Source of the DNA: Candidatus Zixiibacteriota bacterium
GTDB lineage: Bacteria > Zixibacteria > MSB-5A5 > GN15 > FEB-12
Length of the DNA: 64,000 nt
Reading direction: 5' to 3'
Assembly: GCA_029860345.1 (NCBI GenBank)
Contig: JAOUBJ010000012.1
Span: forward strand, 62,001-126,000
Position numbers and translations under genes: made by a program. Positions 1 through 8,906 of the stretch are shown one piece after another. Within the stretch, counting starts at the first letter, position 1. The number at the start of each line of letters is the position of its first letter. Below the pieces are notes generated by a model. That model made no database searches, had not been told where the DNA came from, and saw only the letters and a program-made list of their open reading frames with translations.

Positions 1-1
1 C

Positions 2-679
2 TCAACCGCCGTGGTCGATACATCCGGCGCTATACGCTATGGTCCCAGCGGCTACTCGCTGGCCACCAGGGACATTATAGTCGATTCTATTGAGATGTTT
101 CTGGGACTCAGCCAACCTGACACGGTCATTACTTTCTTCCGTCGCTACCGCCCCACCCGGCGAGCCACCCGCTACTATAATATGGCTGTTAATCTCAAAC
201 AGCGCGGGATGTTCGAACGGGCTCTGTCCAGCCTGGACTCGGCTCAAGTGTCCGACGCCAATTTTGCTGCCGTGCATTCTCTGCGCGGTCAGATTTATCT
301 TCACCTGGACAAACTGCCCGAGGCTGCAGAAGCCTTCGAAGCCTCAATCCAACTCGATAGCGCTTCGGTCCCCACCTGGGCCGGTTGGGGACAGGCCCTG
401 TTGAAATCAGGCCAGATCGAGGCGGCCAAGGAAAAACTAAACATGTCGCTATCTATTGAGGATACGTACACACCGGCTCTGATGGATCTGGGTCTGTGCT
501 GGGCTGAGACTGACAGCCTGGATCATGCTATCGAGAATCTCGAAAGAGCGGCCGAGCTGAATCAGATGGACCCGCAGATTCACTATTACCTGGGTCGGCT
601 CTACCAAAAAGCCGGGGACTCAGCCAAGACGATTCAATCATACGTGAAAGCGTTATCAATTCATTATCCGGGCGAGTAA
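2..679 (+). CDS. Redoxin/TPR protein, C-terminal part (5' truncated by window edge)
   Basis: The frame is open to the left edge, so the GTG at 11 need not be the true start. The first 30 or so residues (VDTSGAIRYGPSGYS) look like the last strands of a TlpA-type redoxin domain, which usually read v-D-x-x-G-x-I-R-Y. The rest is a run of about five tetratricopeptide repeats with A/G-Y-L and E-A-x-x-x-F/L signatures, so it should be a protein-protein scaffold. A thiol-disulfide redoxin ahead of cytochrome genes would fit heme-attachment chemistry, but the catalytic part lies outside the window. The next gene follows after 18 bp, so they are probably cotranscribed. TPR call firm; redoxin call inferred. 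Confidence 0.75.
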   Translation, partial: STAVVDTSGAIRYGPSGYSLATRDIIVDSIEMFLGLSQPDTVITFFRRYRPTRRATRYYNMAVNLKQRGMFERALSSLDSAQVSDANFAAVHSLRGQIYLHLDKLPEAAEAFEASIQLDSASVPTWAGWGQALLKSGQIEAAKEKLNMSLSIEDTYTPALMDLGLCWAETDSLDHAIENLERAAELNQMDPQIHYYLGRLYQKAGDSAKTIQSYVKALSIHYPGE

Positions 680-697
680 TCAAGGAGATGTACTGAT

Positions 698-1633
698 ATG
701 GTACTCAGAAGAAATGCTGCAATGAATGACCTAAGTGACACCCGATCAAAAGGCAGGGTAGCCTGGACTTTTCAGGCCTTGATGTTTGGTCTTTTGTTGC
801 TGGCTGCGGCTGGGGTTGTCGCCGATCCAACTGATCGCGGACTGGCCCCCCACGATACAACTAAAGCCAATCCTCCCCAAATCGGCGCTTACCACGGACA
901 CCCTACGCCCACAGGACAAAAACTCAACTACGATTCCCTCTTTCGCAATGCAACCTCGTTCCGAGTAGCACCCAAAGCTCAGGCTCTCATCGACAATGTC
1001 ATGCTCAGGTATGGAGGCCGCTCAGAGCTTTCGAAACTGACTTCCCTCGCCCTTGAGTACGCACCTGAAGATGGTGCAGGCACAGGTGTAAAGGTTACCA
1101 AGGTGTGGAGTTCCGATCGTCGTCTGAAGTACTCCAAGCTCGCAGTCCAGCCTGTTTCACGGTTCCTGAACGGCCAGGAATGTTGGCTGATCGTCAAGGG
1201 GCAGGTCCAGCCCGCTTCGACGCAACGCTACGTTGCGGAGTTGTACAGCTACCTGGTTCTCGCATTGCCGCTGGCAATCGAGCAGGAGTCCTTTAACGGG
1301 ACCAGGCACGGCCTACGAGATGACGATTCTCTTGAATATCTCTATCTGCTTAAAACGGACAGCCTCATGATTGTCCTCGGAGTTGATACTGACGAGCACC
1401 TAATCAAGTCGGCCGAAGGAGTCGTTTACGGCGAAGGCAGCAGAACGATCTTCAAGAATCTGTTTTCAGATTTCAGAGAAGTCCAGGGCTATACTTTCCC
1501 CCACCGGATACACAATTTCTCAATGGGTTTGGATATGGGAGCGCTCATCTTGAAAGATGTCCAGATCAATCCCACTTTGCCGGAGAACCTGTTCCGGCCG
1601 AACAAGAAAATAGAGGCAGCTCATCCGCACTAG
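698..1633 (+). CDS. Secreted protein with LolA/outer-membrane-lipoprotein-sorting-like fold
   Basis: 311 residues. AAGGAG lies about 9 nt before the ATG. A basic N-terminus and hydrophobic stretch (about residues 24-43) indicate export. The mature part has an L-I-D-N-V-x-x-R-Y-G-G start, then a chain of short beta-strand-like segments ending in a YTFPHRI motif and LPENLFRPNK. This resembles periplasmic LolA-fold proteins (a YGG-x-x-x-L opening and an F-x-F-P-x-x-I near the end), known to carry lipids or lipoproteins. No catalytic residues are evident. It sits between the redoxin/TPR gene and the 17-heme cytochrome. A role as periplasmic carrier or chaperone for cluster products is inference from fold and position. 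Confidence 0.6.
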   Translation: MVLRRNAAMNDLSDTRSKGRVAWTFQALMFGLLLLAAAGVVADPTDRGLAPHDTTKANPPQIGAYHGHPTPTGQKLNYDSLFRNATSFRVAPKAQALIDNVMLRYGGRSELSKLTSLALEYAPEDGAGTGVKVTKVWSSDRRLKYSKLAVQPVSRFLNGQECWLIVKGQVQPASTQRYVAELYSYLVLALPLAIEQESFNGTRHGLRDDDSLEYLYLLKTDSLMIVLGVDTDEHLIKSAEGVVYGEGSRTIFKNLFSDFREVQGYTFPHRIHNFSMGLDMGALILKDVQINPTLPENLFRPNKKIEAAHPH

Positions 1634-1664
1634 GCAAAACTCGATGACGTGATAGTCGCTGACC

Positions 1665-2948
1665 ATGTCTGTTTCCACAAACACCCACCGCAAATGGTGG
1701 TTTGCCGTTCTGATTTGCCTGCTTGCGACAATTCCGGTCGAAATCACGCGAGCAGGCAAGAAAGATGACAAAGAGAAAACCTGCCCGGATTGCCACCCCA
1801 AGATCCACAAGGAAATGAAGGGGGAATTCAATCACAAGCCTTTTGACAAGCGAAACTGCGAAGCCTGCCACGCCGGCCACGGTTTTCGTAATAATCTGGT
1901 TCTTAACGGTTCTGTCATGGAAGTCTGTACTTCCTGCCACGAGACTATCGAAGACCTGCCTCAAGTCGGCTTGCACTACCCTATTCTTCAAGAGAACAGT
2001 TGCGTCGAATGCCATGAACCCCACAGCGCCGATAACGAAAAACTGCTCAAAGTGCCGGGGATCGGGGGTTGTTTTGAGTGTCACGACGAGCCTCCTCCGG
2101 CGGGCAAAGGTGTTCACCAACCGTATGCCGATTCATCCTGCTTTGACTGCCACAATGCCCACGGCTCGATGTTTGCCGGACTTCTGCAGCTACCGCCCGG
2201 GTATATTTGTCTGGGCTGCCACGATGGCGTCCTTGATGGCTTCGGGCCCAACGAGATGCACTCCGGCGACGACCTGAGCTCCTGTGAACGATGCCACGAC
2301 GGCCATGAGTCACCCCATACCGCACTCCTCAAGAAAGAACCTTATGACCTTTGCCTTAGCTGTCACGAGAGTATAAAAGAGCTGCTGGTCGGCGATGAAA
2401 TACATGAAGCTCTCGAAGATGACGACTGCCTGATTTGCCACACGGTTCATTTCTCCAGGCATGGCTCGTCACTCACAGACCCACAGAAGGATCTTTGTTC
2501 GGGCTGCCACGGTGAGATTGAAGAAGCTATCAGCGCCGAGAACAGCCATGCTGTTCTGGAAGACGAGGACTGCACGCTTTGTCACGATCCCCACTCGGCG
2601 AAACTTAGCGATAATCAGGTGGATCTATGCATCGCCTGCCATGATAATGAGGATACTGTTTTTGTGGACAAGCATATCAAACTTGACCCCAAAAACTGTC
2701 GCGATTGTCATAATCCTCACGGCTCATCTCGGGCCGTGCTCATAAACGATGACCTGCATGTTCCGTTTGAGGATGGTGAGTGCGAAAGCTGTCATGAGGA
2801 CGGAATGACACCTTCCGATTTGCGATCGGAGGACATTTGTCTCAACTGTCACGATGTTGAGCCATCGGAAAGCCCTCATAACTCGTTGGAAATGAATAAC
2901 AAAGCGTGTGTCGATTGTCATTCGCCTCATACAGCACAATTACGATAA
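1665..2948 (+). CDS. 17-heme c-type cytochrome (doubled-CXXCH type)
   Basis: 427 residues with a Sec-type signal (residues about 1-30, KWWFAVLICLLATIPVEITRA). I count 17 CXXCH motifs, from CPDCH near residue 40 to CVDCH near 420. Many alternate as CxxCHxPHS/HG and CLxCH, the doubled-CXXCH pattern of periplasmic and extracellular multiheme cytochromes. That is one heme per 23 residues, with almost no other fold content, so it is likely a heme wire moving electrons across the periplasm or outside the cell. No convincing Shine-Dalgarno precedes the ATG, so the start is only moderately certain. It probably ends the first operon; the 832-bp gap that follows holds a regulatory region. Confidence 0.93.
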   Translation: MSVSTNTHRKWWFAVLICLLATIPVEITRAGKKDDKEKTCPDCHPKIHKEMKGEFNHKPFDKRNCEACHAGHGFRNNLVLNGSVMEVCTSCHETIEDLPQVGLHYPILQENSCVECHEPHSADNEKLLKVPGIGGCFECHDEPPPAGKGVHQPYADSSCFDCHNAHGSMFAGLLQLPPGYICLGCHDGVLDGFGPNEMHSGDDLSSCERCHDGHESPHTALLKKEPYDLCLSCHESIKELLVGDEIHEALEDDDCLICHTVHFSRHGSSLTDPQKDLCSGCHGEIEEAISAENSHAVLEDEDCTLCHDPHSAKLSDNQVDLCIACHDNEDTVFVDKHIKLDPKNCRDCHNPHGSSRAVLINDDLHVPFEDGECESCHEDGMTPSDLRSEDICLNCHDVEPSESPHNSLEMNNKACVDCHSPHTAQLR

Positions 2949-3348
2949 GGTTATCTACGTTTCGCCTCTTTACTCCCATCCCGTTCGTAATCATTGAATT
3001 ATGAATCGAGAGAATATAAATCGACGTTTTTGCCTCTTTCCCGGATCGAGTTAGGGAAAAAAATCACAAGATAATCTGATACAGCAGAACCACGGAGGGC
3101 TGTAACGCTTCCCTATGTGGTGATTGTGCACCAACTTATGTCAACTTCACCTAAATTGTCAAATAACCCTCCTTTTTTTCGAGAAAAGGTACTTTTTGTT
3201 AAGATTCGACTTGACGAGACAAATGATATCGTTATTTTTGTCACAAGCGTGTCATGAAAAAAGAAAGGACACGGCGGAAATGGAAAGGTCGAGTTACCGA
3301 GAAAGTGTTGAACATGGAACTGATGGAGCTTTTTTTTCCAGCAGGCAT

Positions 3349-3364
3349 TGTGATTTTTCTCACA
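3349..3364. promoter_or_regulatory. CRP/FNR-family operator 1
   Basis: TGTGA-TTTTTC-TCACA is a perfect match to the CRP consensus TGTGA-N6-TCACA, with A/T flanks on both sides (ATTGTGA and TCACAATA). Centre about 424 bp before the ATG at 3781. Proteins of the CRP/FNR superfamily, including redox-sensing members, bind this class of site; which member is used here is unknown. Confidence 0.7.
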
Positions 3365-3586
3365 ATATGTTCGGTATCTCAAGTACGTCATTTTGTAATC
3401 TGGAAAGTTATCGATTGATCGGATAGTCATGAACATCATCGTTTGCAGATATGGAACTTGTCAAGGTCAACTAAGTCGACTCCAGTGGGCAGTCGAGTCA
3501 CGCTACGACCGGGCGGCCGCTCGGTCCTTATCCTTGAGCTAATAGGAAGAAAGGGAATGAGTTTCCAATACGGACATAGTGGAGTT

Positions 3587-3602
3587 TGTGATTTCTCTCA
3601 CA
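3587..3602. promoter_or_regulatory. CRP/FNR-family operator 2
   Basis: TGTGA-TTTCTC-TCACA, perfect consensus arms, flanked by TT before and AG after. It lies 238 bp from operator 1 and 120 bp from operator 3. The spacers of sites 1 and 2 are both pyrimidine-only (TTTTTC, TTTCTC), suggesting one regulator with spacer preference. Confidence 0.7.
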
Positions 3603-3706
3603 AGAACTCGTACAGAGAGGGTCAATTTTGCCTGCAAAATGTTCCATTGCAACGAATAACGATGAACATGCCGATAATGAACCTACCAGGGTTAGCGGAC
3701 CACGAT

Positions 3707-3722
3707 TGTGATTGTCCTCACA
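3707..3722. promoter_or_regulatory. CRP/FNR-family operator 3
   Basis: TGTGA-TTGTCC-TCACA, perfect arms, followed by AGAA as in site 2. Its centre is about 66 bp before the ATG at 3781. It overlaps an in-frame alternative start near 3712, one reason I place the gene start downstream. Confidence 0.7.
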
Positions 3723-3739
3723 AGAAGTCCGAGTTATCT

Positions 3740-3760
3740 TCCAGCGCTGTAGGCGCTGGA
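3740..3760 (+). promoter_or_regulatory. Hairpin in the 5' leader of the FN3/propeller gene
   Basis: TCCAGCGC / GCGCTGGA is a perfect 8-bp stem with a TGTAG loop, 20 nt before the start codon and just before the GGAGGG ribosome site. No U-tract follows, so it is not a simple terminator; it could stabilise the mRNA or affect translation. Confidence 0.5.
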
Positions 3761-3780
3761 CCTTCTTTGGAGGGAACAGC

Positions 3781-5382
3781 ATGAAGCTAACAAAAGGTTC
3801 ATTAAAAGGATTGGAACGCAACATGACAACGAGGACTTGTCGTTTACTGACGGTTGCACTGCTGGTGACACTCATGATGGTGTCGTCGACTTATGCAGCC
3901 GGACCAAAACTGGTTGGTGCTTTCTTTGTCAAAGGAAAAGTTGGGTTGAAATGGACGGCTGTCGCAAACGCCTCCGAGTACATCATATATCGCAAGGATG
4001 CCAGTAGCGACTTTGCAAAACTGGGAGCCACCGACAAAACAAATTACTTTGACACTCAACTACAGGCTGGGGCTGTTTACACATATAAGATAGCCGCTGT
4101 TGTTGACGGCGCCGAGATCGAAGGTTCTACCAAAGATGTCAAGTTGCCGGCTTCGATCGATGCTTTTTCTGCGCCAAGAGGCGTGATGTTGCGGGTAAAT
4201 GATCGCGGAAACGGAATATCCCTTAGATGGGATAAAGTAAAAGGGGCTATCGCTTACAACGTCCTTCGCTCTTCAACGGCCGGCTCAGGACATGAGTTGG
4301 TTGGTAATGTTTCAGAGAACTCATACAACGACAAAGAGAATCTCGTCGGTGGCACTGTCTACTACTATACTGTAATTGCGATGAATGAGGAGTTTGAGGA
4401 GAGTGGTCCCTCGGAAGAAGTCACGATGAAGTTCGGACTGTCCGAAGAGGAACTGGCGGAACTGGCCGCCGCCGAATCAACTATTGATCTGGACTCCATC
4501 AAACTTGAATTTGTTTTTGAAGTGACAGAGGCGGAAGGCACACCGCTGAAGAATCCTACCAACCTTGATATCAATTCCAAAGGTGATATTTATATCACAG
4601 ACAAGAATAACCAAAGAGTTGTCTGCACCGACAACAGGGGAAATGTGAAGTTTACCTTTGGAACGGGCATGGAGTCCGATGAGCGGGACGATCCGCCTGA
4701 GGGAGCGTTTTTGTCCCCCTTCCAGCTTGCTATAGACACGAAGGACCAAGTCTACGTGGCGGACGTCGTTACAAACAACATACAAGTGTTCACGGCCGAT
4801 GGTAAATTCATCAAGAGAATCATCGTACCCGTTCAAGGCGAGCAGTCCGGACTCAGAGCAAATGGCCTTGACATTTTTGATGATGGAAGGATTATCTGCT
4901 CTGATGTCGGCAACGGGCGGGTTTTGATTATCGACGACAACGGCAATATCCTCAAAGAGTTTAATTCCGGTGAAACATTTCTCGCTCATTACCCCAACGG
5001 CGTTAAGATAGTCGATGGTAACAGCTTTGTTCACACCAATCCGGTTATTGGCGAGATCATTGTCTCAAATCTTAACGGTGAAGAACAAATGCGTTTTGGC
5101 GGAATGGGTACAAACATCGGCGTGTTTGGCCGTGCGGTTGCTGTGGCTGTCTCAGAAGACGGCATGTACTGGATCTCAGACGCTATGGGTAGCAATGTTC
5201 AAGCCTTCAACAAAGAAGGTGAAGTGAAGATCGTTATACCGACCAACTTTTTCTCAGAAGAGAAACTACAGATTGCCGGACCGCGCGGAATTCTCGTTCA
5301 GGACGGCATGCTATATATAGTAAGTGAAAGAAGCCATAAGTTGTTGGCCTTCACCTATCAGATAACAGTTACGGAAGATTGA
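3781..5382 (+). CDS. Secreted FN3-FN3-beta-propeller (NHL-type) protein
   Basis: 533 residues from the ATG at 3781, chosen for the GGAGGG 7-8 nt upstream; a longer reading from 3712 would start inside an operator. Signal peptide about residues 17-39 (LLTVALLVTLMMVSSTYAA). Two fibronectin type III-like domains follow (about 42-125 and 130-215), with repeated LKWTAV / LRWDKV and Y-x-Y-x-I/V-A signatures. From about 240 comes a beta-propeller with NHL-like blades (NPTNLDINSKGDIYITDKNNQRVV, D-x-x-G-x-x). There is no heme motif. NHL propellers often accompany multiheme cytochromes of metal-respiring bacteria as surface or filament-associated partners; a structural or assembly role is inference. 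It is cotranscribed with the 9-heme cytochrome. Confidence 0.85.
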   Translation: MKLTKGSLKGLERNMTTRTCRLLTVALLVTLMMVSSTYAAGPKLVGAFFVKGKVGLKWTAVANASEYIIYRKDASSDFAKLGATDKTNYFDTQLQAGAVYTYKIAAVVDGAEIEGSTKDVKLPASIDAFSAPRGVMLRVNDRGNGISLRWDKVKGAIAYNVLRSSTAGSGHELVGNVSENSYNDKENLVGGTVYYYTVIAMNEEFEESGPSEEVTMKFGLSEEELAELAAAESTIDLDSIKLEFVFEVTEAEGTPLKNPTNLDINSKGDIYITDKNNQRVVCTDNRGNVKFTFGTGMESDERDDPPEGAFLSPFQLAIDTKDQVYVADVVTNNIQVFTADGKFIKRIIVPVQGEQSGLRANGLDIFDDGRIICSDVGNGRVLIIDDNGNILKEFNSGETFLAHYPNGVKIVDGNSFVHTNPVIGEIIVSNLNGEEQMRFGGMGTNIGVFGRAVAVAVSEDGMYWISDAMGSNVQAFNKEGEVKIVIPTNFFSEEKLQIAGPRGILVQDGMLYIVSERSHKLLAFTYQITVTED

Positions 5383-5461
5383 GAGATTAACAAGTGAGAA
5401 ACATAGATTTTTCTCAAAACCCACACCATAATAACTTTTCTACTCCTGGAGGTATGAAAGG

Positions 5462-6664
5462 ATGAAGACTGTATTAACCCTCGTTATCGGTGCCGCTCTG
5501 TTGGCGTTACCAATGGCGGCAATTGCTGGAGTCGATGGCGGCGACCACGATCTGGTCGACGGTACTGGTACTACCAACGACGTTTCAGCACTAACCAATC
5601 TTGACTTGTGTACATCATGTCACTTGCCGCATAATGCGGAAGCCGGCGCAGCCCGGTTATGGGCGCAGGCCGTCGGTAGTGCTGCTGGTGTTGCGGGTCT
5701 GTGTCAATCCTGCCACGATGGTACGGTTGCTGCGGAACAAATCACAACCGGTTCGCAGCCTTTTGACAACCATTTGCATTATGGAACGTTGGTTGCAGAC
5801 TATGCTTCCTGCTCCGGTGCCGGAACTTCCTGCCATGACGTTCACACCCAGAATGCTGACGGTACTGGCAAATTCCTGACCACTGCCGCTGCTTCTACCG
5901 GTCAATGTGCCGATTGTCATAATGGTGTTGCCCATACCAACTTCACCCTGGCTGACAAGTTCCTGCAGACCGAAAACCATCCCCAGGATGGATCCTTCGG
6001 CTGTGGTGACTGTCACTCGATCTCTGTAGTCCACGGTACTGGTACTGTTGTGACTCAGAGTGGTAGTGTTGAGCCCGTTGCCGGTCAATGGTTGCTTCCG
6101 ATCGACAACAACACTGCCAACGCCTGGGGTGGCGTCTGTGTCGCTTGCCATGAAACCAATACCGCTCCTTACACCGGTACAGTGACTACCGAAGGCTACA
6201 CTCTTGCCACTTTCAAGAACTCAAGCCCGGCCTCCCTGCTTGGAAGGCACGTAACTGACGGTTCCGGCCCCAATCATACTCAGACTCTGGGTGGTTGCGA
6301 TGACTGCCACTTTGTCCACAGTATGCCTGGTGGTGGTGGAATCGAGATGCTGCAGAAGGTTGACAATACCGACTCAGATGGCTGTGTGGATTGTCACTCT
6401 AACGTAGCCAATGCTCCTATCTTTGGCGCAAACAGTCACCCTGTCGATGCAGATCCTTCTTTCACTTTCCCAGCGGCATTCCCGCTTAGTGATGAGATCG
6501 ACGATGCCAATCACGGCGATGCCAACGATTATGGCTCGGCCGTTTCACAGATCGTTTGTGAGAGCTGTCACTCGGTTCACAGAGATGGTGTAGCGACAAC
6601 GCAGTTCCTGAGAGCGAACAATGACAATGATGCTGTTTGTTCAGCATGTCATACTGCTAACTAA
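5462..6664 (+). CDS. 9-heme secreted c-type cytochrome with one extra CX6CH site
   Basis: 400 residues; GGAGGT about 10 nt before the ATG; clear signal peptide (residues 1-23, ending AIAG). Nine CXXCH motifs: CTSCH, CQSCH, CADCH, CGDCH, CVACH, CDDCH, CVDCH, CESCH, CSACH. A tenth cysteine pair near residue 120 has the form C-x6-C-H (CSGAGTSCH), possibly a non-canonical heme site. The protein is rich in Gly, Thr, Asn and Ala with few charged residues, typical of exposed extracellular cytochromes of filament or matrix type. It follows the propeller gene by 79 bp and is closed by a strong terminator, so those two genes form a unit under the CRP-like operators. Cytochrome call firm; extracellular location inferred. 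Confidence 0.92.
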   Translation: MKTVLTLVIGAALLALPMAAIAGVDGGDHDLVDGTGTTNDVSALTNLDLCTSCHLPHNAEAGAARLWAQAVGSAAGVAGLCQSCHDGTVAAEQITTGSQPFDNHLHYGTLVADYASCSGAGTSCHDVHTQNADGTGKFLTTAAASTGQCADCHNGVAHTNFTLADKFLQTENHPQDGSFGCGDCHSISVVHGTGTVVTQSGSVEPVAGQWLLPIDNNTANAWGGVCVACHETNTAPYTGTVTTEGYTLATFKNSSPASLLGRHVTDGSGPNHTQTLGGCDDCHFVHSMPGGGGIEMLQKVDNTDSDGCVDCHSNVANAPIFGANSHPVDADPSFTFPAAFPLSDEIDDANHGDANDYGSAVSQIVCESCHSVHRDGVATTQFLRANNDNDAVCSACHTAN

Positions 6665-6693
6665 GCTATAGCGATTAGCTTAGAATTGTTTTT

Positions 6694-6737
6694 GGGCAGA
6701 GTCCGGGTTATGACCCTGGCCCTGCCCTTTTTTTCTT
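6694..6737 (+). terminator. Rho-independent terminator after the 9-heme cytochrome
   Basis: GGGCAG pairs with CTGCCC, with an inner GGGT/ACCC helix, followed directly by a seven-T run at 6728-6734. It lies 30 bp after the stop codon and separates this unit from the next operon. Confidence 0.85.
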
Positions 6738-6773
6738 TGAGAACTGAGACAAAGAGAATTGATTTGAGTTGCT

Positions 6774-7868
6774 TTGAACTACTTGGTACTAACAACAATC
6801 GTTTGTCTTAGCCTGGGCAGCATGTCTGCGGCTTCGCCGGACCTGGAGATTCTTGTTCCGGATAGTCGAGTGTGTGTAAATCATGGCCATGTCATGATAG
6901 TCGGCAAGACGGAAGCAACGATTGTTGATATCATCCTGGACGCAGCAAGCTATGCCAGCATCCCGGTAATCGACAGTTTCTTCCATAAGCAGGTTGAGTT
7001 TGGTTATGGTCTGCACGAAATAAAAATTATCCCTGTCTACTCAGGCATATCCACATCAATAACAGATACTGCAACGATCGAAGTTATATATGCCCCGAAA
7101 GTAAATTTCGAGTTCAAGACATTATATCCTGATTATTGGTTCCACATCCGGGAGCTCGACCCCGTGTGCCTGGACTGCCACGATGTAAACTATGCTGATT
7201 TGGATAAGGTTGAAGGTACAGAATCCTGTTTGAGCTGCCATGTATCTTTGAGAGACAATTTCATCAAGCATACCAAAGGTGAGGACGAGACATGCTTTTT
7301 GTGCCATGACCTTGGTGCGGACCTGGTAGCCGTAATTGACGAACAAACCGAATCAAAGAACCCTTGCTTCAAGTGTCACCAGGACAAGATAAAGTCCTTT
7401 GACCAGGAATATGTCCATGGTCCGGTAGCCGGAGGAAGTTGTCTTATCTGCCATGCGAGTCATGGGTCCGATAATGAGCATCTGCTCAATCTACCGGAGG
7501 ATATGTTGTGCTTTGAGTGTCACAGTGATGTTGAAAAACAGGTGAAGGCTTTGGTTGTCCACCAGCCGTTTATTGAAGGTAAGTGCGGCGAATGTCATGA
7601 TCCTCATTCAACCAATAATGAGTGGATATTGAAAGTGAAATCTGAAGCGGTTTGCCTATCCTGCCATGATCCCGAGGGTGATCTAAAAGAACATGAACAT
7701 CCATTTGCCGTGAAACCAAAGAGGAAACTGCAGAACCACCTGGAATTGACATCAGACGGCCGACTGGAATGCCTTACCTGTCACAACGCGCACTCTTCCG
7801 ACCAAACACACATGGTCAAGTCAGATAGCAACCTCATCTGCTTAGGTTGTCACATGGATTTGTTATGA
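6774..7868 (+). CDS. 10-heme c-type cytochrome with N-terminal beta domain
   Basis: 364 residues. The only start giving a signal peptide (NYLVLTTIVCLSLGSMSAAS) is the TTG at 6774, since an in-frame TGA lies at 6765-6767; the ribosome site is weak. Residues about 25-110 form a heme-free Ig/Y_Y_Y-like beta domain (PDLEILVPDSRV...). The rest holds ten CXXCH motifs (CLDCH, CLSCH, CFLCH, CFKCH, CLICH, CFECH, CGECH, CLSCH, CLTCH, CLGCH), several with the CHDPHS/CHASHG style of doubled-CXXCH cytochromes. It is the first gene of a seven-gene operon and overlaps the next by 4 bp (ATGA). A periplasmic electron carrier feeding the barrel/tetraheme genes is a reasonable inference. Confidence 0.88.
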   Translation: MNYLVLTTIVCLSLGSMSAASPDLEILVPDSRVCVNHGHVMIVGKTEATIVDIILDAASYASIPVIDSFFHKQVEFGYGLHEIKIIPVYSGISTSITDTATIEVIYAPKVNFEFKTLYPDYWFHIRELDPVCLDCHDVNYADLDKVEGTESCLSCHVSLRDNFIKHTKGEDETCFLCHDLGADLVAVIDEQTESKNPCFKCHQDKIKSFDQEYVHGPVAGGSCLICHASHGSDNEHLLNLPEDMLCFECHSDVEKQVKALVVHQPFIEGKCGECHDPHSTNNEWILKVKSEAVCLSCHDPEGDLKEHEHPFAVKPKRKLQNHLELTSDGRLECLTCHNAHSSDQTHMVKSDSNLICLGCHMDLL

Positions 7869-8896
7869 GACATGTCAAATCAATATGTTTGGTGTTCGCT
7901 CTATCAGCTTTATTGCTGGGCAGCTGTGGTAAGCCGCCGACGCCGGTGGAGGAAATATACTGGCCCAAGGCTCCTCAGACTCCAAAGATCAAGTATGTAA
8001 AGACAATCTACGGCAATGAGAGCCTGAAAAGATCGTTTTGGGGTGGTATCAGAGATTTCTTCTTCGGCAAAGGTGACCGGCATTCCATGGGAAAGCCATA
8101 CGGCGTTACCTACGACGGCCGATCAAAACTCTTCATTGCCGATACTGCCAAGAAGGGAATACTGGTTCTCGACCTTGATCGGGGTACCTCGAAGTTTTTC
8201 AATTCATTGGGGAGCCAGGGCTATCTGGCCGAACCGGTCTATATCAAACTCGATAGAGACGGGCTGATCTATGTGAGCGACACAAAACTGAAGAGAGTCG
8301 TGGTCTTCACGCCGGTTTATGAGTTTTCGCATTACATTGGCTCACACGATGATTTCCAAGGACCGGTGGGTATTGCTTTTTCGAGAAATGAAGATAGGAT
8401 ATTCATTGTGGATTCTCAGGGGCATAAGGTAAAGATATTCACTAAGGACGGCAGCTTGGTGGATGAATTTGGCCACCGAGGGGATAAACTGGGCGAGTTT
8501 CACTATCCCTTGACTGTTGCAACAAATAACGGCGATTCGGTCTACATTGTGGACTCTTTTCATTCCTCCGTCCAAGTGTTTGATATTGACGGGACGTTCT
8601 TGTTCAGTTTTGGATCGTCAGAGAGTCATCCCGGGCCAATGGCTCGTCCGAGAGATATTGCTATCGATTCTGACAACAATATTTATATTACCGATGCAAT
8701 CAGAAACGCCGTGCACATTTATGATAATACCGGCAGGGTATTGTTGAGATTTGGACAAGGTGGTGTCAATGCCGGTGAATTCAGACTTCCAGCCGGTATT
8801 TCAATTGATGATGACGATTACATATATATAGGCGATTCAATAAACAAGAGAGTCCAGGTTCTTAGATACCTGGGACAGGAAACCTCTGACAACTGA
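7865..8896 (+). CDS. NHL-repeat beta-propeller lipoprotein
   Basis: 343 residues from the ATG at 7865, which overlaps the upstream stop as ATGA; a TTG 18 bp earlier is in frame but less likely. The signal ends in a lipobox (LLGSC), so lipidation at Cys 21 is expected. A WPKAPQTPKIKYV segment opens the mature protein; this W-P-x-x-P-x-x-P-R/K-I-x-Y-V start recurs in the paralogue at 11.7 kb. About six NHL blades follow (for example ARPRDIAIDSDNNIYITDAIRN). No heme or catalytic motif. Such propellers are common next to extracellular cytochrome genes of Geobacter-type bacteria; the exact role is unproven. It pairs with the tetraheme gene right after it. Confidence 0.88.
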   Translation: MRHVKSICLVFALSALLLGSCGKPPTPVEEIYWPKAPQTPKIKYVKTIYGNESLKRSFWGGIRDFFFGKGDRHSMGKPYGVTYDGRSKLFIADTAKKGILVLDLDRGTSKFFNSLGSQGYLAEPVYIKLDRDGLIYVSDTKLKRVVVFTPVYEFSHYIGSHDDFQGPVGIAFSRNEDRIFIVDSQGHKVKIFTKDGSLVDEFGHRGDKLGEFHYPLTVATNNGDSVYIVDSFHSSVQVFDIDGTFLFSFGSSESHPGPMARPRDIAIDSDNNIYITDAIRNAVHIYDNTGRVLLRFGQGGVNAGEFRLPAGISIDDDDYIYIGDSINKRVQVLRYLGQETSDN

Positions 8897-8906
8897 GGAC
8901 TGTGCC

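Larger units (their letters stand above)
2949..3780. other. 832-bp non-coding regulatory region
   Basis: Open frames here have no homology-like features, no ribosome sites and odd composition, so I call no gene. The region is AT-rich with several T-tracts (3173-3200, 3331-3338) and carries three perfect palindromes of the TGTGA-N6-TCACA class (separate entries), a GC-rich inverted repeat near 3508-3528 and a leader hairpin at 3740-3760. It is the longest gene-free stretch in the cytochrome cluster and lies before the FN3/propeller gene. Confidence 0.7.

Noticed and set aside
2949-3780. Possible GEMM-type cyclic-dinucleotide riboswitch, as often found before cytochrome genes
   Set aside because: I could not find the conserved core of that riboswitch class here or before the other cytochrome genes; the hairpins present do not fit it.
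3124-3784. Plus-strand open frames of about 100 residues in the 2949-3780 gap
   Set aside because: No ribosome sites or signal or domain features, biased odd composition, and they run across the CRP/FNR-type palindromes. I treat the region as regulatory.
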